From Planctomycetaceae bacterium (GTDB lineage Bacteria; Planctomycetota; Planctomycetia; Pirellulales; Pirellulaceae): 34,724 bases of DNA. Shown piece after piece: positions 24,282 to 32,549 of the stretch. Each line of letters starts with the position of its first letter. Positions within the stretch are counted from its first letter, which is position 1. The notes under the pieces were generated by a model. It made no database searches. It was given only the letters and a program-made list of their open reading frames with translations, and was not told the origin of the DNA. The stretch is from assembly GCA_005778405.1 (NCBI GenBank), contig SXOA01000040.1:1-34724 (forward strand). The letters are read 5' to 3'. A program made the position numbers and the translations under genes.

Positions 24282-24352
24282 TCGGGAATGGTGTAACGGT
24301 AACACTACGGATTTTGGTTCCGTCATTCTAGGTTCGAATCCTAGTTCCCGAA
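24282..24352 (+). tRNA. tRNA-Gln (anticodon TTG)
   Basis: The acceptor TCGGGAA pairs with TTCCCGA. The anticodon stem is ACGGA/TCCGT with loop TTTTGGT (anticodon TTG), and the T arm CTAGG/CCTAG encloses TTCGAAT. The discriminator is A. The 5' base is T, as usual for bacterial tRNA-Gln. CCA is not encoded. Confidence 0.95.
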
Positions 24353-24540
24353 TTTTCCTGGGGTTTTTCTGGAAGGCACTGTTTTCCCAATAACGAGTCC
24401 CTTCCAAGCATCAAATCTTATTGGGGTTGAGGGAGGGCGATGATCGGGCCGCACTTGGGCGGGGCTCGAAATCGGTTGGTGTTGTCTGCTGCGCAGATGG
24501 CAGTTTTTGCCGCGCCGGCTGCCCAGGAGGAACCATCGCC

Positions 24541-25734
24541 ATGCAGATTCTTGTGGGCTGGGACAATTCGGTTGAAGGCGAAACGATTCAGTCGTTTCTC
24601 AACATCGGCGATAACACCGCGGACGTTTTCGGCAATGCAGCCGATTTCGAAGCCGCGCTCAAAACTGGACACTACGAAGTTATCCTCCTGGCGCTGAATT
24701 TTCCCGCCCAGCAGGAGTGCTTTGCCCTCTTTCAGCGCATTCGCCGGGAGCGCCCGGACACCCCCATCGTCGGTGCATGGTTCCAAGGGGAACTCAGTCA
24801 TATCGCCAAGTTCATCCTCGCTGGGCTGCATTCCTACATGCTCCGCGACAGCAGCGGCGAGTTCATCATGCTGCTCACCACGATGCTGGAAGCAGCTTAT
24901 CAGTCCGTCCTCGCCCAACGGGCCCGGCTGCTCGCCGACAAGTTGCGGGAAGAAGTCGAATCCGTGCGTCAGTTGCAGGAGTCTGTGATTCCCGCCACGC
25001 TGCCGCAAGTGGCGGGCTACAAAGTCGTGGCCCGCTACGAGCCGTCGGAGATTCGCGTCCTGGGGGACAAGCCCGTGGTGATGGCCGGCGGCGATTACTA
25101 CGACGCCTTCCGCGTCCGCGACAACACGCTGATCATGATTCTGGGGGACGCCGCGGGACATGGCATGCGGGCCTGCATGTCAATCATGACCATGCACACG
25201 CTCATCGGCATGATCCGCGACCAGTCCTATCCCGACACGGCGGAATTCGTGACCGAGGTCAACCGCCGCCTCTGCCGCAGCACCGTCGTGTCCGGGGACA
25301 GCGGCGGCTTCATCACGCTGCTTTACGGCAGCCTCGATACCGAGCGGCACATGCTGCAATGGACCTCCGCCGGCCACCCAATTCCCCTGATTCACGACCT
25401 CGCCACTAACGAAGTCCGCCCGCTGGGAGTGGCCGAACAATGCGGCCTCCCGCTCGTCGTCGCCGAGGACTGGGAATATCCCTCCGTTTTCGTCGAGATT
25501 CCTCCCGGCTCCCGCGTGCTGCTCTATTCGGACGGGCTGGAAGAAGCCTTCCCCAACGACAACGAGCGGCATCAGCAATTTGGACTGGCGGGAATTACCA
25601 AGACCCTCCAGGAAACCGCCCATCTGCCGCTGGAAGAGGTCCTCGAAGAACTGTTCGCCGCGTCCAACCGCGCCACCAAGGGAGCCGGCCGCATGGACGA
25701 TACCTCCGTCGTCCTCCTGGAACGCGACCGCTAA
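24541..25734 (+). CDS. SpoIIE/RsbU-type PP2C phosphatase with receiver-like N-terminus
   Basis: The protein has 397 residues from the ATG at 24541, which has an AGGAGG site about 10 bases upstream; a longer frame from 24421 is not needed. Residues 1-115 look like a degenerate response-regulator receiver (MQILVGWDNS...YEVILLALNFP...PIVGAWF...AGLHSYMLRD) that lacks a clear phospho-acceptor Asp. A short coiled coil (about 125-145) leads to a PP2C-like domain with metal motifs GGDYYDAF, LGDAAGHG, SAGHPIPLI, YSDGLEEA and a final MDDTSVVLLE. Such proteins dephosphorylate anti-sigma-factor antagonists in partner-switching pathways. No anti-sigma or antagonist gene is adjacent, so the partner is unknown. 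Confidence 0.88.
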   Translation: MQILVGWDNSVEGETIQSFLNIGDNTADVFGNAADFEAALKTGHYEVILLALNFPAQQECFALFQRIRRERPDTPIVGAWFQGELSHIAKFILAGLHSYMLRDSSGEFIMLLTTMLEAAYQSVLAQRARLLADKLREEVESVRQLQESVIPATLPQVAGYKVVARYEPSEIRVLGDKPVVMAGGDYYDAFRVRDNTLIMILGDAAGHGMRACMSIMTMHTLIGMIRDQSYPDTAEFVTEVNRRLCRSTVVSGDSGGFITLLYGSLDTERHMLQWTSAGHPIPLIHDLATNEVRPLGVAEQCGLPLVVAEDWEYPSVFVEIPPGSRVLLYSDGLEEAFPNDNERHQQFGLAGITKTLQETAHLPLEEVLEELFAASNRATKGAGRMDDTSVVLLERDR

Positions 25735-25735
25735 A

Positions 25736-25758
25736 GTGGGGTAGGCTTCCAGCCTGCC
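25736..25758. repeat. 23-bp dispersed repeat, copy 1
   Basis: GTGGGGTAGGCTTCCAGCCT plus GCC is identical at 30480-30502. It starts two bases after the phosphatase stop. Its inner part, GGCTTCCAGCC, is an interrupted palindrome. Confidence 0.8.
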
Positions 25759-25770
25759 CAGAACGTCGGC

Positions 25771-26328
25771 TCATTGCTTGTTGATGACGTCTCCCACCAC
25801 GACTGTTCCCGCCTTCACGACTTTCGCATTAATCCCGCGCAGGTTCAGTTCTCTTCCCATCGGCGAATTGACAAACTTCATCGCTTCCAGCCCGAACCGA
25901 TCCACAAACTTCTTGCATCCCGTGTGCGGCTCTGCGGTAACTTCGATAATGGCGCTGCCAATGGCCAGCCGCGTCCCCGGCGGCAGATTCTCCCCGGACA
26001 GGTCGAGGTCCACAAAGAGTTGATCCCCGGCCAACTGCCAGCGGCTCCTCTCGGCGGCGATCAACTCAATCGCCCGCGAGCTCATCAAATTCAATTGCAT
26101 CTCGGGATGAGCCGCGCCGTTCTCGGTCATGGAGCTGCCGCGGGCCTGCCAATTGTCGCCGACCAGCCCTAGCTCAATATCCAGCTCGGCTCGCTCCAAA
26201 ATCTCCCGCTCCCCCGTCCGCGGCCGGCTTACGATCATCTCAAGTCGCCCCTCATCCCGCGGTGAGCGGCGAATTTCCGGCAGTCCTGCTTCCAGTTCCG
26301 CCATCGTCAAGTGTCGTCCTGCGCTCAT
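25771..26328 (-). CDS. MOSC domain protein
   Basis: The protein has 185 residues from the ATG at 26328. An upstream in-frame ATG (26373) would leave only three bases to the divergent gene, so the inner start is preferred. It is a MOSC-fold protein (the family of molybdenum-cofactor sulfurases and YiiM), with the conserved Cys in AEPHTGCKKFVDRFG near residue 140 as the likely sulfur carrier or molybdopterin ligand. LGLVGDNW and the NLMSSRAIELIA stretch also fit. Members move sulfur to or use the molybdenum cofactor. No Mo-cofactor gene is nearby, so the partner enzyme is unknown. Confidence 0.85.
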   Translation of the reverse strand: MSAGRHLTMAELEAGLPEIRRSPRDEGRLEMIVSRPRTGEREILERAELDIELGLVGDNWQARGSSMTENGAAHPEMQLNLMSSRAIELIAAERSRWQLAGDQLFVDLDLSGENLPPGTRLAIGSAIIEVTAEPHTGCKKFVDRFGLEAMKFVNSPMGRELNLRGINAKVVKAGTVVVGDVINKQ

Positions 26329-26376
26329 GAAGTTGTCGCCTGCTCCTGATAGAATCTGTGCCAGGAGAATCATGCC

Positions 26377-29250
26377 ATGAATATCGCCGCGCTGACAACC
26401 ACACTGTTTCTATTCGCTGCCGCACCCGCCGAGCTGCCCAAGGTTCACGACGACCGCCTGCAACTGCAACTGGTCGCGGAGTCGCCGGATGTGCGGACGC
26501 CGACCGGCCTGGCGGTGGATAGCCAAGGCCGCGTCCTGGTCATTGAGAGCCACACCCACTTCCCACCGCAGAAATACGACGGTCCGAAGCACGACCGCAT
26601 CTTGTTGATGCAAGATTTTGGCCCCGACGGCAAGGCCCGAAAGATCAGCGTGTTCTTTGAGGGGACGAAGCACACCATGAACCTGGCCGTCTTTCATGAT
26701 GGCTCGGTCTACGTCGCGACAAGGGCCGAAATCTTTCGCCTGCGAGACAAGGACGGCGACGGCAAATCCGACGAACGATCGCCGATTGCCCACCTCGAGA
26801 CCAAGGGAGACTATCCGCACAACGGTCTTTCCGGCTTTGCGTTTGATATGGCCGACAATGTCTGTTTTGGCTTTGGCGAAAACCTGGGAGCTGACTACAA
26901 GTTGATCGGCAGCGATGGCAAGAGCCTTGCTGGCGGCGGCGAAGGGGGCAACATCTATGTCTGCGACAAAGACGGCAAGAACCTCCGCAGATTCGCCACC
27001 GGCTTCTGGAACCCGTTCCACGTCGGCTTTGACGCCTTCGGCCGGCTGTTCTCGGTTGATAACGATCCCGATTCGCGGCCTCCCTGCCGCTTGCTCCATA
27101 TCGTCGAAGGGGGCGACTACGGCTATCGCTTTCGCAACGGCCGCAAGGGAGTGCATCCCTTCACGGCGTGGAACGGCGAACTGCCCGGTACGCTGCCGAT
27201 GGTGGCGGGGACCGGCGAAGCCCCCTGCACCGTGCTGGCGTACGAGTCAGACAACCTGCCGAGCGAATACATCGGCGACCTGCTCGTCACTTCCTGGGGG
27301 GACCATCGTTTGGAGCGCTACAAGCTCAAGCCTCGCGGTGCTAGCTTCACCGCGGAAATGACTCCGGTCATCACCGGCGGAGATAACTTCCGTCCCGTCG
27401 GCTTGGCCCTCGCGCCCGATGGCTCCCTCTTCTTCAGCGACTGGGTCGACAAGTCCTACGAGCTTCACGGCAAGGGGCGAGTCTGGCGGCTGTCAGCTAA
27501 GAACCAGCCCAAACCCAATCGCCCGGAGGAGCCTGAACTTGGAATCAAGTCTCCGCACGGTCCCTGGCGAGAAGCAGCCGCCCGAAAGCTCAACAAGGAG
27601 ACTCTGCTCGGACTCGCGGCAGCTTGCAAGGATGACCGCGCCCGTTCGCTTGCCGCCCGCACTTATCTTGCCAATCGGCCGGCACTCCAAGAAGCCGCTT
27701 CGCTTGTGGCGCTTCGCCATCCGGAATTATTTCGGGCCTTTGTCAAAGAGGTCGATTCGCTACCAAAAGATTGGAATCACGAGGCAAAGATCAATGTTCT
27801 CACGTCGCTCAAGCAATGGGACGAGTCTGTTGTTGCGTCCGTCAGGGCTGGGCTCCACCTGTCGGAATTGGCACCCGTTAAGGATCCCACGGGATATTTC
27901 TTCGATCCATTCCTCTATCAAGCCATCGCTCGGTTCATCGCCATCGATCCAGCCTCAGCAACGCTTCCCGTCAACTCTCAGAACATCGAGAGCTTTCGTG
28001 AAATGATCAAGGAGAACAAGGATGCTGCCTATCGAGTTGCTCTGGACGAAGGACTCCGTCAGGCAAACCCGGTATACGAAGCTGAACTGACCCCCTACAT
28101 GCTTAAGTCCCCTTATGCCGAAGTCCGCCTGCAAGCGGTCATTTGGATCGGCGAAGGCCGCCGCCAGGAGCAGAAGGGCAACCTGCTTGAGTGCCTGGAA
28201 AAACGGGCCACCACACGGCAGCTCTTTGAGGCTTGCCTCGCCTCCCTCGATCTCCTGGAGCGGAAAGAACCAAAACGGGATCCTGGGCTGGAATCGGCGG
28301 GCGAAGAGTACGTGCTCAAAATCCTCAACTCCGGTGAAACCACGCCGACCGTCATCCGCCGCTTTGCGATCCGCAGTTTGCGGCCCGATCATCCGCAACT
28401 GACCGTGGAACTCCTCAAGAAGTTACTGAAGGATTCCGACGCCGCCATTCGGCTGGAAGCGGTGCGCACCATTCGCCAGCGGCCAGAGGCGGAGCGCTGG
28501 TCCGAGCTCCGCGAGATCGGCAGGAACGAGAGTCTTTCGGCGATTGAGCGGTGCGAGGCGATCCTCGGGCTGTCTCCGGGCAACCGCGAGGATCGAAAGC
28601 TGCTCCTGGAACTTGCCGACGACAAGGTGCCCGAAGTCGCGGACGAGGCCTTACGGGCATTGCGAGGCTTCGACCTGTTGCCCAAAGAGAAACAACAACT
28701 TGCCGAACTGGGCGACAAGCTTGAGGGGCCGCACAAGGTGCTCGCGCAACGAGTCATCAACCGCAATCCTCCGAAGGATCTCCCTAAGTCCGAGGATCTG
28801 CCCGCCTGGCTCGAGCTCGCCATCGGCGAAGGAGATGCGGCTGCTGGGGAGCGAGTATTCTTCCACCTCCGAGTCGGCAGTTGCTTCCGCTGCCACGAAT
28901 ACGAGGGCCGCGGCTACACGGTCGGCCCCGATCTCTCGACCATCGCCAAATCGATGTCCCGCGAGCGGTTCATCCAGTCGCTCGTCCAGCCCAGCCGCGA
29001 GATGGCTCCACAGTTCACTCCGTGGGTCATTCTCACCAACGACGGCGAAGCGATCACCGGACTTTATGTCGGTGAAGAAGTCGACGGCACGCTGAAACTG
29101 GCGGACCAGAATGGCCGCGTTCACCGCATTCACCCACGGGACATCGAACGGAAAAAGCCCAGCGAGCAATCGATCATGCCCGCCGGGCTGGTTGATAACT
29201 TGACGCCGCAGGAACTCAAGGACCTGGCGGCGTTTTTGCTGAAAAAGTAA
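26377..29250 (+). CDS. PVC-type c-heme protein with beta-propeller and HEAT-like repeats
   Basis: The protein has 957 residues with a short signal peptide (MNIAALTTTLFLFAAAPAE). Residues about 30-370 form a glucose-dehydrogenase-like propeller (TPTGLAVDSQGRVLVIESHTHFPP, NGLSGFAFDMADNVCFG, FRPVGLALAPDGSLFFSDWVD). A helical HEAT-like region follows (about 400-800). The C-terminus is a single c-type cytochrome module with CFRCH at 836-840 and the PVC-specific text GRGYTVGPDLSTIAKSMSRERFIQSLVQPSREMAP. The family is expanded in planctomycetes and is thought to act in periplasmic sugar or polysaccharide oxidation, though substrates are mostly unknown. It runs head-on into the FKBP gene with five bases between stops. 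Confidence 0.92.
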   Translation: MNIAALTTTLFLFAAAPAELPKVHDDRLQLQLVAESPDVRTPTGLAVDSQGRVLVIESHTHFPPQKYDGPKHDRILLMQDFGPDGKARKISVFFEGTKHTMNLAVFHDGSVYVATRAEIFRLRDKDGDGKSDERSPIAHLETKGDYPHNGLSGFAFDMADNVCFGFGENLGADYKLIGSDGKSLAGGGEGGNIYVCDKDGKNLRRFATGFWNPFHVGFDAFGRLFSVDNDPDSRPPCRLLHIVEGGDYGYRFRNGRKGVHPFTAWNGELPGTLPMVAGTGEAPCTVLAYESDNLPSEYIGDLLVTSWGDHRLERYKLKPRGASFTAEMTPVITGGDNFRPVGLALAPDGSLFFSDWVDKSYELHGKGRVWRLSAKNQPKPNRPEEPELGIKSPHGPWREAAARKLNKETLLGLAAACKDDRARSLAARTYLANRPALQEAASLVALRHPELFRAFVKEVDSLPKDWNHEAKINVLTSLKQWDESVVASVRAGLHLSELAPVKDPTGYFFDPFLYQAIARFIAIDPASATLPVNSQNIESFREMIKENKDAAYRVALDEGLRQANPVYEAELTPYMLKSPYAEVRLQAVIWIGEGRRQEQKGNLLECLEKRATTRQLFEACLASLDLLERKEPKRDPGLESAGEEYVLKILNSGETTPTVIRRFAIRSLRPDHPQLTVELLKKLLKDSDAAIRLEAVRTIRQRPEAERWSELREIGRNESLSAIERCEAILGLSPGNREDRKLLLELADDKVPEVADEALRALRGFDLLPKEKQQLAELGDKLEGPHKVLAQRVINRNPPKDLPKSEDLPAWLELAIGEGDAAAGERVFFHLRVGSCFRCHEYEGRGYTVGPDLSTIAKSMSRERFIQSLVQPSREMAPQFTPWVILTNDGEAITGLYVGEEVDGTLKLADQNGRVHRIHPRDIERKKPSEQSIMPAGLVDNLTPQELKDLAAFLLKK

Positions 29251-29255
29251 ATCGC

Positions 29256-30068
29256 TTACTTTTCACCCACAATCCCCAGCAGCTCTACTTCAAACACCAG
29301 GACCTGATTGGGGCCGATGGCTTCGCTGCGCTGCTGGGGGCCGTAGGCGAGGTCAGAGGGGATGTAAAGCATCCACTTATCGCCGACCTTCATCTTAAGA
29401 AGCGCCTCAGTCCACCCCTTGATGACGCCCGTTACCGGAAACTCAATCGGCTCGCCACGATCCTTGCTGCTGTCGAAGACCGTGCCGTCAGGCAAAGTGC
29501 CGTGATAATGCACGCGAACGGTGTCGGTTTTCTGGGGTGCCTTGCCATCGCCCCCCTTGATCACTTTGTATTGCAAGCCGGTAGCCGTCGTCTGCACTCC
29601 CTTTTCCTTCTTGTTCTGTGCAAGGAAGGCGTCTCCTTCCTTCTTGTTCTTTTCCGCGGCAGCCTTGCCGGCCGTAGCGGCTTTCGCTTCGAGTGCCTTG
29701 CCAAACGCTTCAATGGCGGCGGTCAACTCTGGTTCCGAATAGGCTGGTTTAGCTTTGGTCAACGCATCCTTAATCCCCTGGAGCAGCAAGTCGAGATCGA
29801 CATCCGCGCCGTCCTGTTTGATTCCCTGTGCCAGGTTCTTGCCAAAATTCATCCCAATCGCATAGCTGGCCCGCTCCTTGACGGTCTTTTCATCGAGAGG
29901 CTCGGCTTTGGGGGGTTCGGTCTTTGGCTTGGTTTCCGTTTTGGTTTTGGGTGGTCCGGCCTTTGGTTCGACTTTGGCCTTGGTTTTGGACGCGGGAGTA
30001 TCTTGGGCCGTAAGCGGCGTGACAAGCAGGCCGGTTGCCATCAGGGAGAGTATCAGCCAGCGGGACAT
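29256..30068 (-). CDS. Exported FKBP-type peptidyl-prolyl isomerase
   Basis: The protein has 270 residues with a signal peptide (MSRWLILSLMATGLLVTPLTAQ), a Lys/Pro/Thr-rich linker (about 25-55) and an FKBP N-terminal dimerisation domain (about 56-150, KERASYAIGMNFGKNLAQG). The FKBP catalytic domain (about 160-268) shows VHYHGTLPDGTVFDSS, GVIKGWTEALLKMKVGDKW and IPSDLAYGP. These match the FkpA/Mip group, periplasmic prolyl isomerases that help fold exported proteins. The gene is convergent with the c-heme gene. A 500-bp gap follows upstream. Confidence 0.94.
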   Translation of the reverse strand: MSRWLILSLMATGLLVTPLTAQDTPASKTKAKVEPKAGPPKTKTETKPKTEPPKAEPLDEKTVKERASYAIGMNFGKNLAQGIKQDGADVDLDLLLQGIKDALTKAKPAYSEPELTAAIEAFGKALEAKAATAGKAAAEKNKKEGDAFLAQNKKEKGVQTTATGLQYKVIKGGDGKAPQKTDTVRVHYHGTLPDGTVFDSSKDRGEPIEFPVTGVIKGWTEALLKMKVGDKWMLYIPSDLAYGPQQRSEAIGPNQVLVFEVELLGIVGEK

Positions 30069-30242
30069 TTTCGCTTCCTTTTGCTACGTGAAATGGGTTC
30101 TTTCCGAATCCCGAATTGTAGCAGGAATACTGAATTCCGGGCGAAATGAGACCGGCCCCCCCGCGAAGTTTTACCAGTCGTCACCACCGGCACGCTGCGA
30201 GGGAAAACTTGAGTTTTTGTAGCTGGAATTTCCCAAAAACTA

Positions 30243-30270
30243 TTGCGGCCCCTGACCAGAGTTTGATAAA
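30243..30270 (+). promoter_or_regulatory. Candidate promoter of a small transcript
   Basis: TTGCGG (30243-30248), a 16-base spacer and GATAAA (30265-30270). A hairpin (CGTCGCC 30278-30284 with GGCGACG 30297-30303) follows at the expected RNA start. Confidence 0.45.
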
Positions 30271-30341
30271 CAAGAAGCGTCGCCAGCAACCACGTCGGCG
30301 ACGAGCGAAAAATCCAATCTACACAAGAAGGAGGGGCCCAC

Positions 30342-30404
30342 ATGCAAGATCCACCTGGCGAGCAAACCGGGGGCTGTAAGGACGCGGCCCTCTCCAAATC
30401 GTAA
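30342..30404 (+). CDS. Candidate 20-residue small protein or leader peptide
   Basis: An ATG at 30342 opens 20 codons (MQDPPGEQTGG, then a single Cys, ending ALSKS) and stops at TAA. A perfect AAGGAGG site lies at 30328-30334 with 7-base spacing, stronger than for most longer genes in this window. A strong terminator follows 32 bases after the stop. No downstream gene on this strand could be controlled by it as a leader, because parB points the other way. The role is unknown. It may be a real small protein or a chance frame in a regulatory RNA. Confidence 0.5.
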   Translation: MQDPPGEQTGGCKDAALSKS

Positions 30405-30436
30405 GGTTACTCCTCTTTCCTTTCACCAAAAACAAG

Positions 30437-30475
30437 CAGCCCGCGGCTCCCCCAAAGGAACCGCGGGCTGTTTTA
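30437..30475 (+). terminator. Strong intrinsic terminator
   Basis: CAGCCCGCGG (30437-30446) pairs perfectly with CCGCGGGCTG (30461-30470) around a 14-base loop, followed by TTTTATTTT. It closes the putative small transcript from about 30277. Confidence 0.9.
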
Positions 30476-30479
30476 TTTT

Positions 30480-30502
30480 GTGGGGTAGGCTTCCAGCCTG
30501 CC
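30480..30502. repeat. 23-bp dispersed repeat, copy 2
   Basis: This copy is identical to 25736-25758. It directly follows the terminator T-tract, much as copy 1 follows a stop codon, so both sit at transcript ends. Confidence 0.8.
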
Positions 30503-30517
30503 AAGAGAATAGGACCC

Positions 30518-30568
30518 ATCTCGTTCCGCGAGATGAAAGTCCTCACGCGGAGCGTGAGGAGTACTTTT
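30518..30568. terminator. Tandem hairpins past the end of parB
   Basis: ATCTCG (30518-30523) pairs with CGAGAT (30529-30534). CCTCACGC (30541-30548) pairs with GCGTGAGG (30552-30559). The second is flanked by CTTTC on the minus strand and TACTTTT on the plus strand, so it is a weak terminator for parB at best. Confidence 0.45.
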
Positions 30569-30571
30569 GTT

Positions 30572-31591
30572 TTACGCCGCCCGCTTCAATCCGCCGCCGC
30601 CAAGCGATTCCGTCAGCGAGTTATGCAAGCTCTCGAACTCGTCGTGATTCTGAAAATGGACGACGAGCTTTCCCTTACCGGCGGAAGACTGCTTGATTTC
30701 GACCTTCATTCCCAGTGCCAGCCGCAGTTCCTGTTCGAGAGCCGCCACTTGCTCGCTACCGGCCTTCTTTTTTCGTTTCGTCTCGCTGCCAGGTCCGGGG
30801 AGCAAGTCATGCTCGCCATCCTCCTCCAGCAGCTTCTCGCCGACCATCCGTTCCACGTCACGGACGCTGAGTTCTTCTCTTCCGATTCGGCCACACATCT
30901 CAATCTGTTCGCGGTCATCGCCCAACGGTAGCAGCGCGCGGGCGTGGCCGGCGGTGATAATACCGTTGCGGAGACAGTCGAGAACCGTCTGCGGCAGCTC
31001 CAAGAGGCGCATCAGATTGGCGATGGTGCTGCGATCGATTTTCAAACGGCGAGCCAGGTCTTCCTGCGAGCAGCGATGCTCATCGAGATACCGCTTGAAA
31101 GAGAGAGCCTTTTCAATCGGGTTGAGATCCTGCCGCTGCAAGTTCTCGACGATGGCCAGTTCCGCCACCAGGCGATCATCGGCTTCACGCAGACGGGCAG
31201 GAATCGTTTTCCAGCCCGCCAGTTTCGAGGCCCGTAAACGCCGCTCGCCACTGATGAGCTGGTACCGTCCATTCACGCGCCGCACAAGTACGGGCTGGAG
31301 CATGTCATGCTCCTTCAGGCTCTCGGCCAGCGACGCGATTTCCGCTTCGCTGAAATCCCGGCGGGGTTGGAAGGGATTTTCCTCGATTTCGTCCACGGCA
31401 AGTTGGAGGAGGCCGCCGTTTTCGACCGCGGGTTTTTCGAGCGATGGTGACGGAGGCGTGAAACTCGCCAGCGTGCTAGCACCTTGTAATGGCGGCGCAG
31501 GATCACCTGCGCTAGTTTGGTTCTGTTCGTCAAACAGCGGCGCGCCCAGAAGTGCCGCCAGTCCCCGCCCAAGCCGTCGGTCTTTACTCAC
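30572..31591 (-). CDS. parB: Chromosome partitioning protein ParB
   Basis: This is a 339-residue CTP-dependent DNA clamp that loads at parS and organises the origin region. The GTG at 31591 is chosen because it gives the family start MSKDRRLGRGLAALLG; the longer frame runs antiparallel to parA text and is ignored. The nuclease-like CTP-binding motif GERRLRAS (115-122) and ENLQRQDLNPIE (149-160) are intact. The helix-turn-helix (about 174-196, CSQEDLARRLKIDRSTIANLMRLL) reads parS. A charged linker and C-terminal dimer domain (about 290-339) follow. It overlaps the parA stop by eight bases, so the two are translationally coupled. Three parS-like sites lie just upstream of parA. Confidence 0.95.
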   Translation of the reverse strand: MSKDRRLGRGLAALLGAPLFDEQNQTSAGDPAPPLQGASTLASFTPPSPSLEKPAVENGGLLQLAVDEIEENPFQPRRDFSEAEIASLAESLKEHDMLQPVLVRRVNGRYQLISGERRLRASKLAGWKTIPARLREADDRLVAELAIVENLQRQDLNPIEKALSFKRYLDEHRCSQEDLARRLKIDRSTIANLMRLLELPQTVLDCLRNGIITAGHARALLPLGDDREQIEMCGRIGREELSVRDVERMVGEKLLEEDGEHDLLPGPGSETKRKKKAGSEQVAALEQELRLALGMKVEIKQSSAGKGKLVVHFQNHDEFESLHNSLTESLGGGGLKRAA

Positions 31592-32330
31592 GCTCAAGTA
31601 CCTCCATGCAGAGTTCGATGTAAGCCCGCGCCCCGCGAGAGCGGGGAGCGTAATCCAGCACGCTGGAGGCGTGGCTGGGGGCTTCCGCCACCGCCACGTC
31701 CCGCGGCACAACCGTCCCCAGCACAATCTCGCCGAAGAAATCCCTGACTTCGGCATCCACTTCGTGCGTCAATTCCAGTGCTGCTTCATACATCGTCAAA
31801 ACGATGCCTCCGAATTCGAGCCGTCCGGGAAATCGCTGCATCACACCCCGAATGACCTGAATCATCTGTGTCAGCCCCTCCATAGCGAAGTATTCGCACT
31901 GGATCGGCATCAGGACTTCCGTGGAGGCGGAAAGCGCGGTTTGCGTCAGTGTCCCCAGCGATGGCGGGCAATCGATAAGAACGAAATCGTACCCTTCGAG
32001 TTCGCGGAGCAGGTGCTGCCGGAGCAAATCGGCCTGGCTTTCATCGCTGCGGGCCAGGGCGTCCACGTCCTGAAAGCTGCGGCTGCCGGGGAGAAGTTCG
32101 AGGTTTGGTATTTTTGCGGGAATGACCGATTCGTGGATGGGCTGACGGAGAATGAGCGGATGACGCGGGGCTGGAGCGATGCCCAAGCCGGATGAAGCGT
32201 TGCATTGCGGGTCCAAATCAATCAGCAGTGTGCGCGAGCCGGAGCGCGCCAGCCCAGCCGCCAAGTTGATGGCAGTGGTGGTCTTGCCGACCCCTCCCTT
32301 CTGATTTGCCACGCACAGAATCCGGACCAC
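31584..32330 (-). CDS. parA: Chromosome partitioning ATPase ParA
   Basis: This is a 248-residue deviant Walker ATPase that moves ParB-parS complexes. The GTG at 32330 is set by a GGAGG site six bases upstream and yields MVRILCVANQKGGVGKTTTA. The deviant Walker A is KGGVGKTT (11-18), with LIDLDPQCNASSG as motif A' and DFVLIDCPPSLG as Walker B. The C-terminal half is typical of the Soj type. The first gene of a parA-parB operon, it lies 109 bases past the nearest parS-like site. No gidA/rsmG or dnaA gene is in the window, so proximity to the origin is only suggested. Confidence 0.95.
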   Translation of the reverse strand: MVRILCVANQKGGVGKTTTAINLAAGLARSGSRTLLIDLDPQCNASSGLGIAPAPRHPLILRQPIHESVIPAKIPNLELLPGSRSFQDVDALARSDESQADLLRQHLLRELEGYDFVLIDCPPSLGTLTQTALSASTEVLMPIQCEYFAMEGLTQMIQVIRGVMQRFPGRLEFGGIVLTMYEAALELTHEVDAEVRDFFGEIVLGTVVPRDVAVAEAPSHASSVLDYAPRSRGARAYIELCMEVLERE

Positions 32331-32438
32331 CAAGTTCCTCCGTTTCCAAGACTCTTGCCCTTTGCGCGCACTGCCGGCGCGGCCGGATGATACTGAGTAA
32401 CGCAAGTCCGCGGAATGTTACTTAGGGATTTGCGAGCT

Positions 32439-32454
32439 TGTTTCACGTGGAACG
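32439..32454. promoter_or_regulatory. parS-like site 1
   Basis: TGTTTCACGTGGAACG matches the bacterial parS consensus TGTTTCACGTGAAACA at 14 of 16 positions, with the core CACGTG intact. It lies in the parA upstream region. Confidence 0.85.
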
Positions 32455-32474
32455 GACAACTTACCCAGTTTTCC

Positions 32475-32490
32475 CGTTTCACGTGAAACG
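32475..32490. promoter_or_regulatory. parS-like site 2 (perfect palindrome)
   Basis: CGTTTCACGTGAAACG is a full 16-bp palindrome and matches the parS consensus except at its two outermost bases. It is the best of the three sites. Confidence 0.92.
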
Positions 32491-32530
32491 CACACTGTGA
32501 AAGGTAAGCTGAGAAGAGAGGAGAAGCTGG

Positions 32531-32546
32531 GGTTCCACGTGGAACT
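32531..32546. promoter_or_regulatory. parS-like site 3
   Basis: GGTTCCACGTGGAACT has the CACGTG core and a symmetric GTTCCACGTGGAAC. It differs from consensus by symmetric A/T to G/C changes and lies three bases beyond the DUF1015 stop. Confidence 0.7.
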
Positions 32547-32549
32547 GCA

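Noticed and set aside
24421..24540. N-terminal extension of the SpoIIE-type phosphatase
   Set aside because: The receiver-like fold begins at the ATG at 24541, which has an AGGAGG site; the extension has no fold features.
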